From positions 1 to 64,000 of the forward strand of contig NC_009718.1 in the NCBI RefSeq assembly GCF_000017545.1: a stretch of DNA of 64,000 nt. The letters are read 5' to 3'. Of the stretch, positions 52,238 to 62,525 are shown in pieces; within the stretch, counting starts at the first letter, position 1; each line of letters begins with the position of its first letter. Source of the stretch: Fervidobacterium nodosum Rt17-B1 (lineage in GTDB: Bacteria; Thermotogota; Thermotogae; Thermotogales; Fervidobacteriaceae). The translations under genes and the position numbers were made by a program. Below the pieces are notes generated by a model. That model worked only from the letters and a program-made list of their open reading frames with translations. It was not told the DNA's origin and searched no databases.

Positions 52238-53302
52238 TTAATGTATTCCTTTTCTTGTTTTCCAACCGTGCATTGCAAGTGCAAATGCGATAACTGCATA
52301 TGCAACAAATTCTCTGAAAAATTCACCAATCTGTGGTTGACCAAATAATCTGTTTCCAGCACTCGGTGCGACTATGAAGAGTGTGTGGAAAAGGATAACA
52401 CCAATTATTGCGTTCCATATATTCGCTTTTCTTGTACTTGCACCACCGACTAGGAGCGCGGCAATCGAGAAGAGACCTATTTGCTCATGACTGTTGTATG
52501 TATTTATTGTTCCTATATCTTGTAAGTATATTATCTGACCTATTGCTGCAAGAACTGTTGATATTATTATTGCAGTAATTCTTGTCTTATCAACATTGAT
52601 TCCAGCAGTTTGAGCAACGTGCATATCCTGACCAACTGCCTTAAAATCCTGACCAAGCTTAGTTTTAAGTAAAAATGTAATTAATAAGCATAGTCCAACA
52701 ATTATGAATAAAGGAATCATGTAAACGTTTATGAATTTTATGCTTACTATCCATATGTTGTTAAGTGCTCCATCAACGACTCCGTAGAGGTCGACTGTAT
52801 TTCTAAGTCCAACACCTTGTGGTAAAAGGAATGCTTTTTTCGAATAAGGTATAAGCGAACCAATGAAGAAAAGGAAAATCAATTGATAAACACCGTTTGC
52901 AAAAAATCCGAGAATCATAGAAGTAATCATTTCTCTTCCCTTTGCCCTATTAAGTGTTCGTCCAACGAGCCAACCTAATCCTATGGAAAGTACACTAGCC
53001 ATAAGCATCGCAAGTAATATACCTTTGATACCTGTTATTCCCCAATCAACTACGAAAAATAACGAAGCTTGAGCGGCCATTGCTCCAAGTACGATTGCAA
53101 AGTTCAAACCAAGTCCTGCAACAACTGGTATTATCAAAGCTAATACTAAGAATGTATTTCGACTTATCCTTCTAACAATCTCTGATAGTAAAAATAATAT
53201 TGGGATTTTTGCGACGATTACTGCACCAAGCGTTAAAATAAAAAACGCAATAGGAACTATATTGCTTAAGAGTATATTTTTAAGACTAATTTTTCTATTC
53301 AT
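52238..53302 (-). CDS. ABC transporter permease 2 (BMP/sugar type)
   Basis: A 354-residue multi-pass permease of the BPD_transp_2 family, the last gene of a four-gene importer operon. Conserved loops include NTFLVLALIIPVVAGLGLNFAI near the N-terminus and AVGQDMHVAQTAGINVDKTR in the middle. ATG at 53302 follows AAAGGAGGCG and is one base past the previous stop. The substrate is unknown. Confidence 0.87.
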   Translation of the reverse strand: MNRKISLKNILLSNIVPIAFFILTLGAVIVAKIPILFLLSEIVRRISRNTFLVLALIIPVVAGLGLNFAIVLGAMAAQASLFFVVDWGITGIKGILLAMLMASVLSIGLGWLVGRTLNRAKGREMITSMILGFFANGVYQLIFLFFIGSLIPYSKKAFLLPQGVGLRNTVDLYGVVDGALNNIWIVSIKFINVYMIPLFIIVGLCLLITFLLKTKLGQDFKAVGQDMHVAQTAGINVDKTRITAIIISTVLAAIGQIIYLQDIGTINTYNSHEQIGLFSIAALLVGGASTRKANIWNAIIGVILFHTLFIVAPSAGNRLFGQPQIGEFFREFVAYAVIAFALAMHGWKTRKGIH

Positions 53303-53303
53303 G

Positions 53304-54347
53304 TTAGTTCGCCTCCTTTGGGGAACGTGTGAGTGCATAGAGTATCATTCCATTACTCACGATTAGTCTCATAACTTCAGTTACGTCGCCCCGTGTAACT
53401 TGGCTTAAAACAGGCAATGAGACTGTTAGAAGGGTTTGGAATACAATAGTACCTATAACAACATTAGTAATTGTAGCCCTCTTTATCGATGCACCACCAA
53501 TCAATATTGATGCAACTGCTGGAAAAGTCATAAAGAGTGGTGCTTGATAGAGTTGTAGAAATCCATAGCTTTGTGCATATACAAGAATTCCTACACCGCC
53601 TAAAATTGTTGAAAGTATCACAGCGTTTCGTCTGGCCTTTTTAGGGTTAACACCTGAGCTAATTCCATAAAGTTCATTTTGACCTGTTAAATCAATCGCT
53701 AATCCTTGACGTGTTTTGAAATACAAGCTTACTATGAAACAACTTGCCGCAAAGAAGAGTATAAGCCCCGTTGGGAAGTAAAAATCTTTACCTATTTGGA
53801 ATCTTAGAAAGTTGTTGAGTATCTTATCAAAGTAATTCTGCAATGTTAGTGTATATCTTAATCCTTTTCCACCTATTGCCCATATCATTTCTGGATTAGT
53901 GAATGGCAAAATAAGCCACATAATTGACATGAATGCTACTATTGAATAACCAACGTAAGTTTCAACCATCATTTCCTGACCACGAACTTTATCGAGTAAC
54001 CATGCGTAGATATAACCTAAGAGTAAATTGAATGCCACTGAAAGTACTAATGCAACTAAGAATCCCCAAAATCCCGTTATTTGCAATTGCATTACAATTA
54101 ATCCACCTAAGAGACCACCTATAATTCCGACTGGTAAACCAAAGTTTGGACCTATTCCCGCTCTTATAGTTGGTAGCATTGCAAGCACTAACACACCATT
54201 CATACCGACTCTAACAATCGAATCGCTGAGGAGTGAAGTTATAGACATCTTTGTTCCAGCTGCAAGGATGAATAGACCTATGAGAAATAAAATTATTACT
54301 AAGGTAGGTATATCTGTCTTCTTTATTAACTCTATGATTTTATTCAT
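53304..54347 (-). CDS. ABC transporter permease 1 (BMP/sugar type)
   Basis: A 347-residue permease of the same family, partner of the next gene. It shows MNGVLVLAMLPTIRAGIGPNFGLPVGI and DLTGQNELYGISSGVNPKKAR. It overlaps the ATPase stop by 8 bases and has GAGGTGAGG as Shine-Dalgarno. The pair is diverged from the permeases at 6698-8688. Confidence 0.87.
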   Translation of the reverse strand: MNKIIELIKKTDIPTLVIILFLIGLFILAAGTKMSITSLLSDSIVRVGMNGVLVLAMLPTIRAGIGPNFGLPVGIIGGLLGGLIVMQLQITGFWGFLVALVLSVAFNLLLGYIYAWLLDKVRGQEMMVETYVGYSIVAFMSIMWLILPFTNPEMIWAIGGKGLRYTLTLQNYFDKILNNFLRFQIGKDFYFPTGLILFFAASCFIVSLYFKTRQGLAIDLTGQNELYGISSGVNPKKARRNAVILSTILGGVGILVYAQSYGFLQLYQAPLFMTFPAVASILIGGASIKRATITNVVIGTIVFQTLLTVSLPVLSQVTRGDVTEVMRLIVSNGMILYALTRSPKEAN

Positions 54348-55947
54348 TGGACCTCACCTCTTGTAATTCTCCTGCCATAGCAAGACCAAATTCTGTATCA
54401 GATGCATCAGGTGGAAGAATTGCAGCAAGTTTACCTTCACAAACGATGGCAATTCTATCACATATGGACTTCAATTCTGCCAATTCACTCGAAGTAAGAA
54501 CTATAGTTATTCCATGCTCTCTATTTAATTTCACAAGGTAATCAAGCACAAGTTTCTTTGCACCAACATCTATTCCCCTCGTTGGTTCTGAAACGAATAG
54601 CAGAGAAGGGTTAAGTGTAAAAGCGCGCGCAAGGCATACTTTCTGTTGGTTGCCGCCGCTCAACCTTCTCACAGGTTGCGTAGGTCCCTTGCACCGGATA
54701 TCAAGTTCCGAAATTAACTTGAGAGCGTGTGCACGTATCTTTTTCCTGTCATAAATTTTTATCCCAAAAAGATTCTTGACGAAATCACCAAATGCTTCTA
54801 TAGCCGTTGCAACGATGTTCATTTCAATTGATTCATCAAGAAGCAAACCTACTCCCCTTCTGTCTTCTGAAACATAAACTATACCATTTTTCAAAGCAAA
54901 TAGTGGAGAATTCAGTTGGTAATCTTTTCCTTTGTATTTTACATCACCATCTGCAGGATACATACCGAATATACCATTTGCAATTCCGAGCTTACCTTGA
55001 CCTGCAAGACCTCCAATACCAAGAATTTCTCCTTCTCTTATATTTATTGAAAAGTCTTTTACTTCCTCACCAGGCATGGAGACACGCAAATGCTTTATTG
55101 ACATAATTATCTTTTCATCGGTAACTTCAAACTTTCTTGGCGGTAATTCAATCTTTTCTATCTTTCTTCCAACCATCTTTTCAGCTATTTGAGCAACTGT
55201 GAAATCTTCTTTAGCACCTTCAGCAACTACACTACCATCTCGCAAAATAACTATCTTATTCGCTACTTCAAGAATTTCATGTAGCCTATGGGATATGAAT
55301 ATAATGGCAATACCTTTATTTGCTAATATCTTTATTGCATTCAAAAGTGTTTCGGCCTCACTTTCAGTAAGAACAGCTGTTGGTTCATCTAGTACAAGAA
55401 CTTTCAGAAATTCCTTATCAATTTCTCTTGCAATTTCAACAAATTGCTTGTGAGCAACAGGTAATCCGGATACTGGGAGCATTTCATCGATTGTATGCAT
55501 TCCTATTGTATCTAAGGCTTTGCGAGCGTCTTTTCTCATGGATTGAATATCCAGTGTTTCAAGCTTTTTTCCAAAAACTTTACTTATGATGTTTGGTTTT
55601 GTAATTTCGCGGTTCAGCTTTATATTTTCTGTAACGCTAAAACCTGGAAGAAGCATAAATTCTTGGTGAACCATACCTATACCAAGATTCATAGCAGTTA
55701 TAGGTGAGTCAATTTCAACTTTTTTCCCGTTGAAGTAAATTTCACCTTCGAATCCTCCGGTGGAATGTATAACAGGCATTCCGAAAAGTATATTCATTAA
55801 TGTCGATTTTCCAGCGCCGTTTTCACCAACAAGCCCTAATATTTCACCAGGTTTGAGACTTATCGATACATTTTTAAGAACTTGGTTTCCGTAGTAAAAC
55901 TTACTTATATTTCTCATCTCAAGGACATAACTTGTGCTTTCGCTCAT
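54340..55947 (-). CDS. ABC transporter ATPase, double-domain
   Basis: A 535-residue cytoplasmic ATPase with two fused nucleotide-binding domains. Domain 1 has GENGAGKST and LVLDEPTAVL. Domain 2 has an altered Walker A (GGLAGQGKLG), the signature RLSGGNQQKVCLARA and SEPTRGIDVGA. Residue use resembles ribose/nucleoside importers. ATG at 55947 follows AAGGAGGG; a TTG at 55956 directly abuts the Shine-Dalgarno. A hairpin separates it from the binding-protein gene. Confidence 0.9.
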   Translation of the reverse strand: MSESTSYVLEMRNISKFYYGNQVLKNVSISLKPGEILGLVGENGAGKSTLMNILFGMPVIHSTGGFEGEIYFNGKKVEIDSPITAMNLGIGMVHQEFMLLPGFSVTENIKLNREITKPNIISKVFGKKLETLDIQSMRKDARKALDTIGMHTIDEMLPVSGLPVAHKQFVEIAREIDKEFLKVLVLDEPTAVLTESEAETLLNAIKILANKGIAIIFISHRLHEILEVANKIVILRDGSVVAEGAKEDFTVAQIAEKMVGRKIEKIELPPRKFEVTDEKIIMSIKHLRVSMPGEEVKDFSINIREGEILGIGGLAGQGKLGIANGIFGMYPADGDVKYKGKDYQLNSPLFALKNGIVYVSEDRRGVGLLLDESIEMNIVATAIEAFGDFVKNLFGIKIYDRKKIRAHALKLISELDIRCKGPTQPVRRLSGGNQQKVCLARAFTLNPSLLFVSEPTRGIDVGAKKLVLDYLVKLNREHGITIVLTSSELAELKSICDRIAIVCEGKLAAILPPDASDTEFGLAMAGELQEVRSNE

Positions 55948-55993
55948 ATTTTTCAACCCTCCTTATGGTTTATAGCCAAAAAATTTAAATGAA

Positions 55994-56016
55994 AGGTGCC
56001 GGCGGTGCCGACACCT
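55994..56016 (-). terminator. Hairpin between binding-protein and ATPase genes
   Basis: AGGTG/CACCT and CGGC/GCCG stems with one mismatch and a 3-base loop. It lacks a strong T tract, so it may be a processing or stability element. It mirrors the hairpin at 4964 in the first transporter. Confidence 0.5.
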
Positions 56017-56048
56017 AAAAGCTTAATTCTTCTTTATGTTTGATGTAT

Positions 56049-57164
56049 TTAGAATTTGTCAACTCCAAAAATAACTGATTTGTGGATAAACATATAGTAA
56101 TTTTTGTATTGATCGAGGGTTCTAACTTGCAATTCTGCTTTCGGATATTTTGTTTTCGCCGTCTCTGTAACAACGAGTTTTATACCATTAATATTTGTTG
56201 GACTAAGTTTCTTTTGGACAATTTTTGCAGCAATTTCAACGCCAGCTTCAACAAAGAGCATGTTCATTGGAACTGGCCAAGTTGCGAACCTTCCCGCGCC
56301 ACCCATTTCTATGATTTTTTGGTTCACTACCCTAAGAATGTATGTCATATCACCTTTTTTATCTTCTGGTATTGAAATACCCAATGAACCTGGGAATCCA
56401 TGTGTTGGTGATGGACAGCATGGTTCGAGATAATATCCACCATGTTTGAGTATTGCTTTTTGAAGAGGTTCTTGCATACCACAGTTTGTTGAGAAGAAAC
56501 CTGTTTTTGGCCCGTATTTTGCAAGTTGTCTTGGAACGTCCTCAAGGATAAATTGTTGTGCGCCTGTTAAACCTTGTTCACCAAGTGGGTCTGGTGCAGA
56601 TACAAATACGAAATTAATTCCCATTTCTTTTGCTGTCTTTTCCATGATATCTTTTCTTTGTGCAAGAAGTTGATAGCTCATGTGTCTCGGGAACGAGTAG
56701 TGAATTATTGTTTGGACACCCATCTTCTTTGCGAGTTCAACTATTGTCTTACCACGGCCAGGTGTATCAACTTCGAGGATAACGTCAGCTGCTGAAGAAA
56801 TAACTGCTGGATCTTCGTGTGGAACAGCAGCAACAAAAACTATATCTTTTCTCATCTCTTTAACTCTTCTAATTGCCGCTGTTGTACCTGGAACTGCTTG
56901 ACATATGACAATTGCTTTGACTTGTGGGTCGTATGCAAGTTCAACTATTCTTGCAATAGTTGTTTCTTGTTCTTGCATGAATTTGTCTGGATATGTCACA
57001 TGGATAATCTCTTTACCATATTTCTTTACAACAGCTTCTGCACCACGGTATTCATCTTCACCCTGAGATACTGTACCCGTTACAACACCTATCTTGAAAC
57101 CAAGAGCTGCAAAGATACTTGACAGCATGAAAACTGCAAGTAATACAACTAGTAACCTTTTCAT
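56049..57164 (-). CDS. DUF3798-family extracytoplasmic binding protein
   Basis: A 371-residue exported protein with a signal peptide (about 1-20, no lipobox). The mature part starts LGFKIGVVTGTVSQGEDEYRGAE, like a periplasmic sugar-binding fold. The family marks include EDPAVISSAADVILEVD, FVSAPDPLGEQGLTGAQQF and the double-cysteine segment LEPCCPSPTHGFPGSLG. It is the substrate-binding component of the importer encoded downstream. DUF3798 ligands are not known to me. ATG at 57164 follows GGAGGGG at better spacing than the ATG at 57167. Confidence 0.83.
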   Translation of the reverse strand: MKRLLVVLLAVFMLSSIFAALGFKIGVVTGTVSQGEDEYRGAEAVVKKYGKEIIHVTYPDKFMQEQETTIARIVELAYDPQVKAIVICQAVPGTTAAIRRVKEMRKDIVFVAAVPHEDPAVISSAADVILEVDTPGRGKTIVELAKKMGVQTIIHYSFPRHMSYQLLAQRKDIMEKTAKEMGINFVFVSAPDPLGEQGLTGAQQFILEDVPRQLAKYGPKTGFFSTNCGMQEPLQKAILKHGGYYLEPCCPSPTHGFPGSLGISIPEDKKGDMTYILRVVNQKIIEMGGAGRFATWPVPMNMLFVEAGVEIAAKIVQKKLSPTNINGIKLVVTETAKTKYPKAELQVRTLDQYKNYYMFIHKSVIFGVDKF

Positions 57165-57335
57165 CATAACCCCTCCTTCTTAAGTGATGGTAAAGCGAAA
57201 GTAATACATCTATATTATACGCAAGTTCGTACCAATTTTGGAAAAGTTCCACCAAAAATAGGACTTTAATTTCCTAAAGTATTTTAGCTATTAATTTTTG
57301 ACAACATCAAAAAATACGATAAATAATATCTATTT

Positions 57336-57399
57336 TTTACATTGTAAATTTTTATGATATAATTAATTGTAGACAAAATCCATTTTTGTATGATATAAT
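57336..57399 (+). promoter_or_regulatory. Tandem promoters of the iorA operon
   Basis: P1: TTTACA (57336-57341), 16-base spacer, TATAAT (57358-57363). P2: TAGACA (57370-57375), 18-base spacer, TATAAT (57394-57399). Both have a TGA extension. The rest of the 285-base gap between the divergent genes shows no other clear feature apart from a weak minus-strand TATAAT before the DUF3798 gene. Confidence 0.55.
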
Positions 57400-57449
57400 A
57401 AGGTAAACCTAATTAATTGTAAATTCATATTAATTAAGGAGTGAGTCTT

Positions 57450-59321
57450 TTGAAAGCATTGGGTGATATGCTGATACAAAGAGAGCCTTTTTCAGAAATT
57501 GTTATAGGCAATACTGCAATTGTTCGTGCCATGGTGGAAAGTGGCGTTAAAGTTGTTACAAGCTATCCTGGTTCTCCTACTCCAGAGATTGCAGAAGCTA
57601 TAAATTCTATCAAGAAAGAAGAGAGACCGTTTTATTTTGAATTTTCAACAAATGAGAAGGTAGCTCTTGAAGTTGCTTTCGGTGCATCGATAAATGGTTA
57701 CACATCATGTGTATTTTTCAAAAGTGTTGGTATGAACGTTGTTGCAGATTCTTTTGTCCAACTAAGTATGATGGAACTTCCAGGTGGGATGGTAATTGTT
57801 ATAGGGGATGACCCGGGTGCAAATAGTTCACAAAATGAGCAAGATAATAGACATTATGCAAGGTTATCTTATACACCGATACTTGAACCTAAAGACGCTC
57901 AGGAAGTTTATGAGATGTTTTTAAAGGCTGTCGAATATTCTAAGAAGTTACGTTCACCAGTAATTTTGAGATTAACAACTCACACGGCCCATTTTAAGCA
58001 AAAAGTACACTTTGGAAGTTACGTTCCTTCGGATTTAGGATTACCCATTTTCAATGTTAAGAAAAATGGTCCATATATTCCAATAGCTAACAACGTACCC
58101 GTGATGAAGCGTAAAGCTTTAGAAAAATTAAGCGAATGGGGAAAAATTTCCGAAGAGTTTGCCCATACGTCAAAAAACAACTCTAAGCGAGGGGTTATAA
58201 CTGCTGGGCTCCCCTATCTTTCACTTTTAGATGTACTTGGTGATAATGTCGAAAAAGTTGATATTTTAAGGCTTGGTATGGTTTATCCTCTGCCAAGAAA
58301 AGCTATAATTGAATTTCTAAAATCACACGAGGAAGTTAAGATTTTAGAAGAGCTTGATGATTTTATTGAACAGTACGTTAAATCAATAGCTTACGAAGAG
58401 GGTATAAATACGAAAATAATCGGGAAGATTGATTTAGACGATTGGATTGGTGAATATACACCCGAAAAGGTGAAAATCGTTCTGAAAAAAGTATGGCCTG
58501 ATTTGGTTTACGAACCTCACAAAAAAGTTGGAAACATCCGCGTTATACAAAGACCACCACAACTTTGTCCAGGATGCGGGCACAGACCGGTTTTTTATGT
58601 ACTTTCTAAAATCCTTTCAAAGGATGACATATCCGTTGCAGACATAGGATGCCATACATTAGGATTTTTGGAACCGTACGAAGTTGGTCAGGTTTTATTA
58701 TCGATGGGACATTCCACAGGTACAGCCTCAGGTCTGAGTTTGTTCAACAAAACGAGAAAGGTTGTTGCGTTTTTGGGTGATTCGACATTCTTCCACGCAG
58801 GCCTCCCTGGAATAATCAATGCCGTTTTCAACAACCATAATTTCACACTTGTGGTTATGGAAAATGGCACAACAGCTATGACAGGTCATCAAGACCATCC
58901 TGGGAGGAAAATAAGAATAAGAAATTTATTGGAAGCTATGGGAGTGAAGCATATCTGGGAAGTTGATACATATCAAATCGATAAGTTGGAAGAAGTTTTG
59001 AAGCAAGCGTTAGATACCCCTGAGTTCAATGTTGTTATAGCTAAACACCCATGTATGCTCAAGTTTACAAGAGAGAGAAGAAGGAAGGGAATCGTTAAAG
59101 TACCACAGATGAGTGTAACGAACAAATGCACGCTTGCAAGTGTGTGTATTACAAAATTTGCCTGTCCATCTTTCCAGAGAGATTTAGAAGGAAGGATATA
59201 CGTCAATAAGGATCTTTGTATAGGCGATGGTTCGTGTATTGGCGTATGCCCAAGTGGCGCTCTTGAATTCGAGAAATTTGAAAAAGCGGATAATACCGAA
59301 AGTGCAGGTGATTTAAAATGA
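57450..59321 (+). CDS. iorA: Indolepyruvate:ferredoxin oxidoreductase, alpha subunit
   Basis: A 623-residue subunit that oxidatively decarboxylates aryl pyruvates from aromatic amino acids to acyl-CoA. The N-terminal pyrimidine-type domain has SYPGSPTPEI and GDDPGANSSQNEQDNR. The TPP domain has LCPGCGHRP, GCHTLGFLEPY and GDSTFFHAGLPG...VMENGTTAMTGHQDHPG. C-terminal cysteines (CTLASVC...CP and CIGDGSCIGVCP) bind [4Fe-4S] clusters. TTG at 57450 is chosen because AAGGAG sits 8 bases upstream. It overlaps iorB (ATGA). Confidence 0.94.
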   Translation: MKALGDMLIQREPFSEIVIGNTAIVRAMVESGVKVVTSYPGSPTPEIAEAINSIKKEERPFYFEFSTNEKVALEVAFGASINGYTSCVFFKSVGMNVVADSFVQLSMMELPGGMVIVIGDDPGANSSQNEQDNRHYARLSYTPILEPKDAQEVYEMFLKAVEYSKKLRSPVILRLTTHTAHFKQKVHFGSYVPSDLGLPIFNVKKNGPYIPIANNVPVMKRKALEKLSEWGKISEEFAHTSKNNSKRGVITAGLPYLSLLDVLGDNVEKVDILRLGMVYPLPRKAIIEFLKSHEEVKILEELDDFIEQYVKSIAYEEGINTKIIGKIDLDDWIGEYTPEKVKIVLKKVWPDLVYEPHKKVGNIRVIQRPPQLCPGCGHRPVFYVLSKILSKDDISVADIGCHTLGFLEPYEVGQVLLSMGHSTGTASGLSLFNKTRKVVAFLGDSTFFHAGLPGIINAVFNNHNFTLVVMENGTTAMTGHQDHPGRKIRIRNLLEAMGVKHIWEVDTYQIDKLEEVLKQALDTPEFNVVIAKHPCMLKFTRERRRKGIVKVPQMSVTNKCTLASVCITKFACPSFQRDLEGRIYVNKDLCIGDGSCIGVCPSGALEFEKFEKADNTESAGDLK

Positions 59322-59908
59322 CCCAAACAATAAAGGAAATTAAAACATTTAGCGTGTTTATGGTTGGTGTTGGCGGGCAAGGTATAGGAACATTAAGTGA
59401 AGTTCTTATAAGGGCTGTTGATTACAGTGGACAAAGGTGTATTGGTGTCGACACACATGGTTTAGCCCAACGAGGTGGTGTTGTTTCATCGCATTTGAAG
59501 ATAGGAAATGTTAATTCACCTTTGGTTATCCCAGGTGAGGTTGATCTTGTTATAGCACTTGAACGTCACGAGGCTATGAGGGGGCTAAGTTATCTTAGGC
59601 CCGGAGATGTACTTGTATACTACGATACATCGTGGCAACCATTGCCCGTCAGACTTGGAAGAGAAAAAGAAGTACAAAATGTGGAAATTGATAATTTTGC
59701 AAAGGAAAATAATATAAATGTTTTTAGAGTATTTTACAATCTTCCAGATGTAAGAATGCAAAATACAGCTGTTCTTGCGACTATTGCAAAATACAGTTTA
59801 ATTCCACAAGTTAGGCCAGAACATTATCTGAAAGCAATGGAAGATTTAATGAATGAGAAAGTATACGCTTTAAATAAAGAAGTATTTGAGAAGATATTGT
59901 CTGAATGA
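59318..59908 (+). CDS. iorB: Indolepyruvate:ferredoxin oxidoreductase, beta subunit
   Basis: A 196-residue gamma-type domain protein with MVGVGGQGIGTLSEVLIRA and DTHGLAQRGGVVSSHLKIG. It is the partner of IorA in the heterodimeric enzyme. It starts inside the iorA stop codon and is followed after 44 bases by the korA gene. It probably works in amino-acid fermentation using the ferredoxin. Confidence 0.93.
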   Translation: MTQTIKEIKTFSVFMVGVGGQGIGTLSEVLIRAVDYSGQRCIGVDTHGLAQRGGVVSSHLKIGNVNSPLVIPGEVDLVIALERHEAMRGLSYLRPGDVLVYYDTSWQPLPVRLGREKEVQNVEIDNFAKENNINVFRVFYNLPDVRMQNTAVLATIAKYSLIPQVRPEHYLKAMEDLMNEKVYALNKEVFEKILSE

Positions 59909-59952
59909 TTCGCATAGTAGAAGTTGGTTAGAAATTTAGGAGGTGTTTTTAA

Positions 59953-61638
59953 ATGCAAGAAATAAGGAAAAATGAAGTATCGATAGTTCTTAGTGGCGCA
60001 GCTGGTCAAGGAATTCAAGCGGTTGAGCATATTTTGACAAGGGTTGCGAAAGACTCTGGCTTTTACGTATTTGCAACAAAAGAATACATGTCAAGGGTTA
60101 GAGGTGGAAATAATTCAACTGAGATAAGGATATCAGAAAAACCAGTTTATGCTTATGTTGATAGAATCGATATCCTTGTTCCATTAAATGATAATGCACT
60201 TGATAGGCTTAGAAAAAGGATAACAAAGGATACAATCATTCTTGGAAATCCAAAATACGTATCTAAAGAAGAAAATTCTATCAGTGTAAAGTTTGAAGAA
60301 ATTGCAGAGAGTTTTGGAAACAAGATTTACGAGAATTCAGTTGCGATAGGTGTGCTCTCAGGAATTATAGGCGCAGATGAGGAAGCTTTGGTAAAGCATA
60401 TATCTGAGTATTTTAAGAAAAAATCAGAAGAAGTTATCAAGGCAAATGTCAACGCAGCTCTGAAAGGTTATGAAATTGGTAAAGAACTTGATTTGAGAAT
60501 AGAAATAAAATCAGATCAAAGAGTAAAAAATCAAATACTAATGAATGGTTCAGAAGCCGTTGCTAAAGGTGCAATTGCTGGCGGGTGTAATTTTATCTCA
60601 TCTTATCCCATGTCACCTGCCACTACAGTTTTTACGGAATTATCAAGATTATCTCCCCAGTATGGTATATTAGTTGATCAAGCAGAAGACGAGATAGCGG
60701 CAGCTAATATGGCAATTGCCGCATGGTATGCAGGAGCACGTGCGATGGTTTCAACGTCTGGTGGAGGATTTGCATTAATGACTGAGGCTATCAGCCTTTC
60801 TGGGATGATAGAAACGCCTATCGTAGTCCATCTAGGGCAAAGACCAGGACCAGCGACTGGACTCCCAACGAGAACAGAACAAGGAGACTTAAATCTTGTA
60901 CTATACGCAGGGCATGGAGACTTTCCAAGGATAATTTACGCACCGGGAAATTTATGTGAAGCCTACCAATTATCTGCTAAGGCATTCAATGTTGCCGATA
61001 AATATCAGGTACCAGTTTTTGTTCTTACTGACGAGTACTTCTTAGACTCATTTTACAATGTACAGGATATGCCTGAAGTGAAGGTTGAGAGGTATATCGT
61101 AAAAACAGATGAAAACTACAGGCGTTATGAAATAACAGAAGATGGTATCTCGCCTCGTGGAATCCCAGGATACGGGAAAGGTCTAGTTAGGGTTGATAGT
61201 GATGAGCATGATGAGTATGGTCATATAACAGAAAGTGAAGAAGTGAGAATTAAGATGGTTGATAAGAGACTTAGAAAGTTGAACAAGATATTGGACGATT
61301 TTGTCGAACCAAAACTGTTCGGAGATACAAATTACGAATATTTAGTCGTATCTTGGGGTTCAACGCAGCATATAATAAAGGAAGCTGTTGAAAAATTAGG
61401 AAATGAAAAGATTGCAGTACTCCATTTCTCACAAGTTTATCCAATCGCTCCACATGTTAAAGGATACTTCGAAAAGGCGAAAAAGGTTATATTCGTCGAG
61501 CAAAACGCTACAGGTCAATTTGCTAATCTTTTGAAATTGGAACTTGGGGTAGATACTTCAAATAGAATATTGAAATACAGTGGATACGTATTTTCTGTCG
61601 AAGAATTGGTTGAAAAAATTGGAAAGCAATTGATGTAA
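59953..61638 (+). CDS. korA: 2-oxoacid:ferredoxin oxidoreductase, fused gamma-alpha subunit
   Basis: A 561-residue subunit. Residues 1-185 are a gamma-type domain (LSGAAGQGIQAVEHIL, EYMSRVRGGNNSTEIRIS). From about 190 is the alpha domain, with NGSEAVAKGAIAGGCNFISSYPMSP, DQAEDEIAAANMAIAAW, STSGGGFALMTEA and a C-terminal VSWGSTQHIIKEAV domain. The ATG follows GGAGGTG. The beta subunit is next. Confidence 0.93.
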   Translation: MQEIRKNEVSIVLSGAAGQGIQAVEHILTRVAKDSGFYVFATKEYMSRVRGGNNSTEIRISEKPVYAYVDRIDILVPLNDNALDRLRKRITKDTIILGNPKYVSKEENSISVKFEEIAESFGNKIYENSVAIGVLSGIIGADEEALVKHISEYFKKKSEEVIKANVNAALKGYEIGKELDLRIEIKSDQRVKNQILMNGSEAVAKGAIAGGCNFISSYPMSPATTVFTELSRLSPQYGILVDQAEDEIAAANMAIAAWYAGARAMVSTSGGGFALMTEAISLSGMIETPIVVHLGQRPGPATGLPTRTEQGDLNLVLYAGHGDFPRIIYAPGNLCEAYQLSAKAFNVADKYQVPVFVLTDEYFLDSFYNVQDMPEVKVERYIVKTDENYRRYEITEDGISPRGIPGYGKGLVRVDSDEHDEYGHITESEEVRIKMVDKRLRKLNKILDDFVEPKLFGDTNYEYLVVSWGSTQHIIKEAVEKLGNEKIAVLHFSQVYPIAPHVKGYFEKAKKVIFVEQNATGQFANLLKLELGVDTSNRILKYSGYVFSVEELVEKIGKQLM

Positions 61639-61694
61639 AAAGCGTTATCACGGAGCTAAAAGGAAGTTAGAAAGTTAGAAGGAGGATGATTGAA

Positions 61695-62525
61695 ATGTTT
61701 GAAACAAAAATTTACGATATACCAGATGCGGATATAGCTTGGTGTCCAGGATGTGGAAATTTTGGAATTATAAATGAACTTAAAACTGCACTTGCACAAC
61801 TTGAGATAGAACCTACGAGAATTGTTGTTGTCTCTGGTATTGGTCAAGCCGCGAAAATGCCACAGTATGTTAAGGCTCATATGTTCAATGGTTTGCACGG
61901 AAGGTCACTTCCAGCAGCAGTTGCTATAAAAATGGTCAATCCGGATTTGGTAGTCATCGCAGAGAGCGGAGATGGATGTACGTATGGTGAAGGTGGTAAT
62001 CACTTTATACATACGATAAGAAAAAATCCAAATATAACTAATATTGTACACGATAACCAGATATATGGTTTAACGAAAGGTCAAGCCTCACCGACGACTG
62101 CACGTGGTCAGGTGACAACACTCCAATTTGAAGGTACATACGTTGACCCATTTAATCCCATAGCAGTTGCAGTGGCTTTAGACGCGTCTTTTGTTGCACG
62201 AAGTTTTTCTGGGAATTTTAATTTGACAGTTGAACTAATAAAAATGGCGATACAACACAAAGGGTACGCACTTGTAGATATACTCCAACCGTGTGTTACG
62301 TTTAATAAAGTCAATACTTATCAATGGTACAGAGAAAATACATATTTACTGCCGGATAATTACGATCCAACAGACAGAGATGCTGCGTTCAAAATAGCTA
62401 CGGATACAAGTAAATTAGCGCTTGGCGTTATATACAAAAATCCGAATAAACCTGTTTTTGAAGAACAATTAGCACCTTACAAAAATGATAAGACACCGGT
62501 AGCTTATAGGGGGGTTGAATTATGA
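61695..62525 (+). CDS. korB: 2-oxoacid:ferredoxin oxidoreductase, beta subunit
   Basis: A 276-residue TPP-binding subunit with [21 protein letters not shown], the metal-binding [15 protein letters not shown] and [16 protein letters not shown]. It is the partner of the gamma-alpha protein. ATG at 61695 is preferred over ATG at 61686, which abuts the AAGGAGG site. It overlaps the peroxiredoxin-nitroreductase gene by 4 bases. It is distinct from the beta subunit at 46648. Confidence 0.93.
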   Translation: MFETKIYDIPDADIAWCPGCGNFGIINELKTALAQLEIEPTRIVVVSGIGQAAKMPQYVKAHMFNGLHGRSLPAAVAIKMVNPDLVVIAESGDGCTYGEGGNHFIHTIRKNPNITNIVHDNQIYGLTKGQASPTTARGQVTTLQFEGTYVDPFNPIAVAVALDASFVARSFSGNFNLTVELIKMAIQHKGYALVDILQPCVTFNKVNTYQWYRENTYLLPDNYDPTDRDAAFKIATDTSKLALGVIYKNPNKPVFEEQLAPYKNDKTPVAYRGVEL

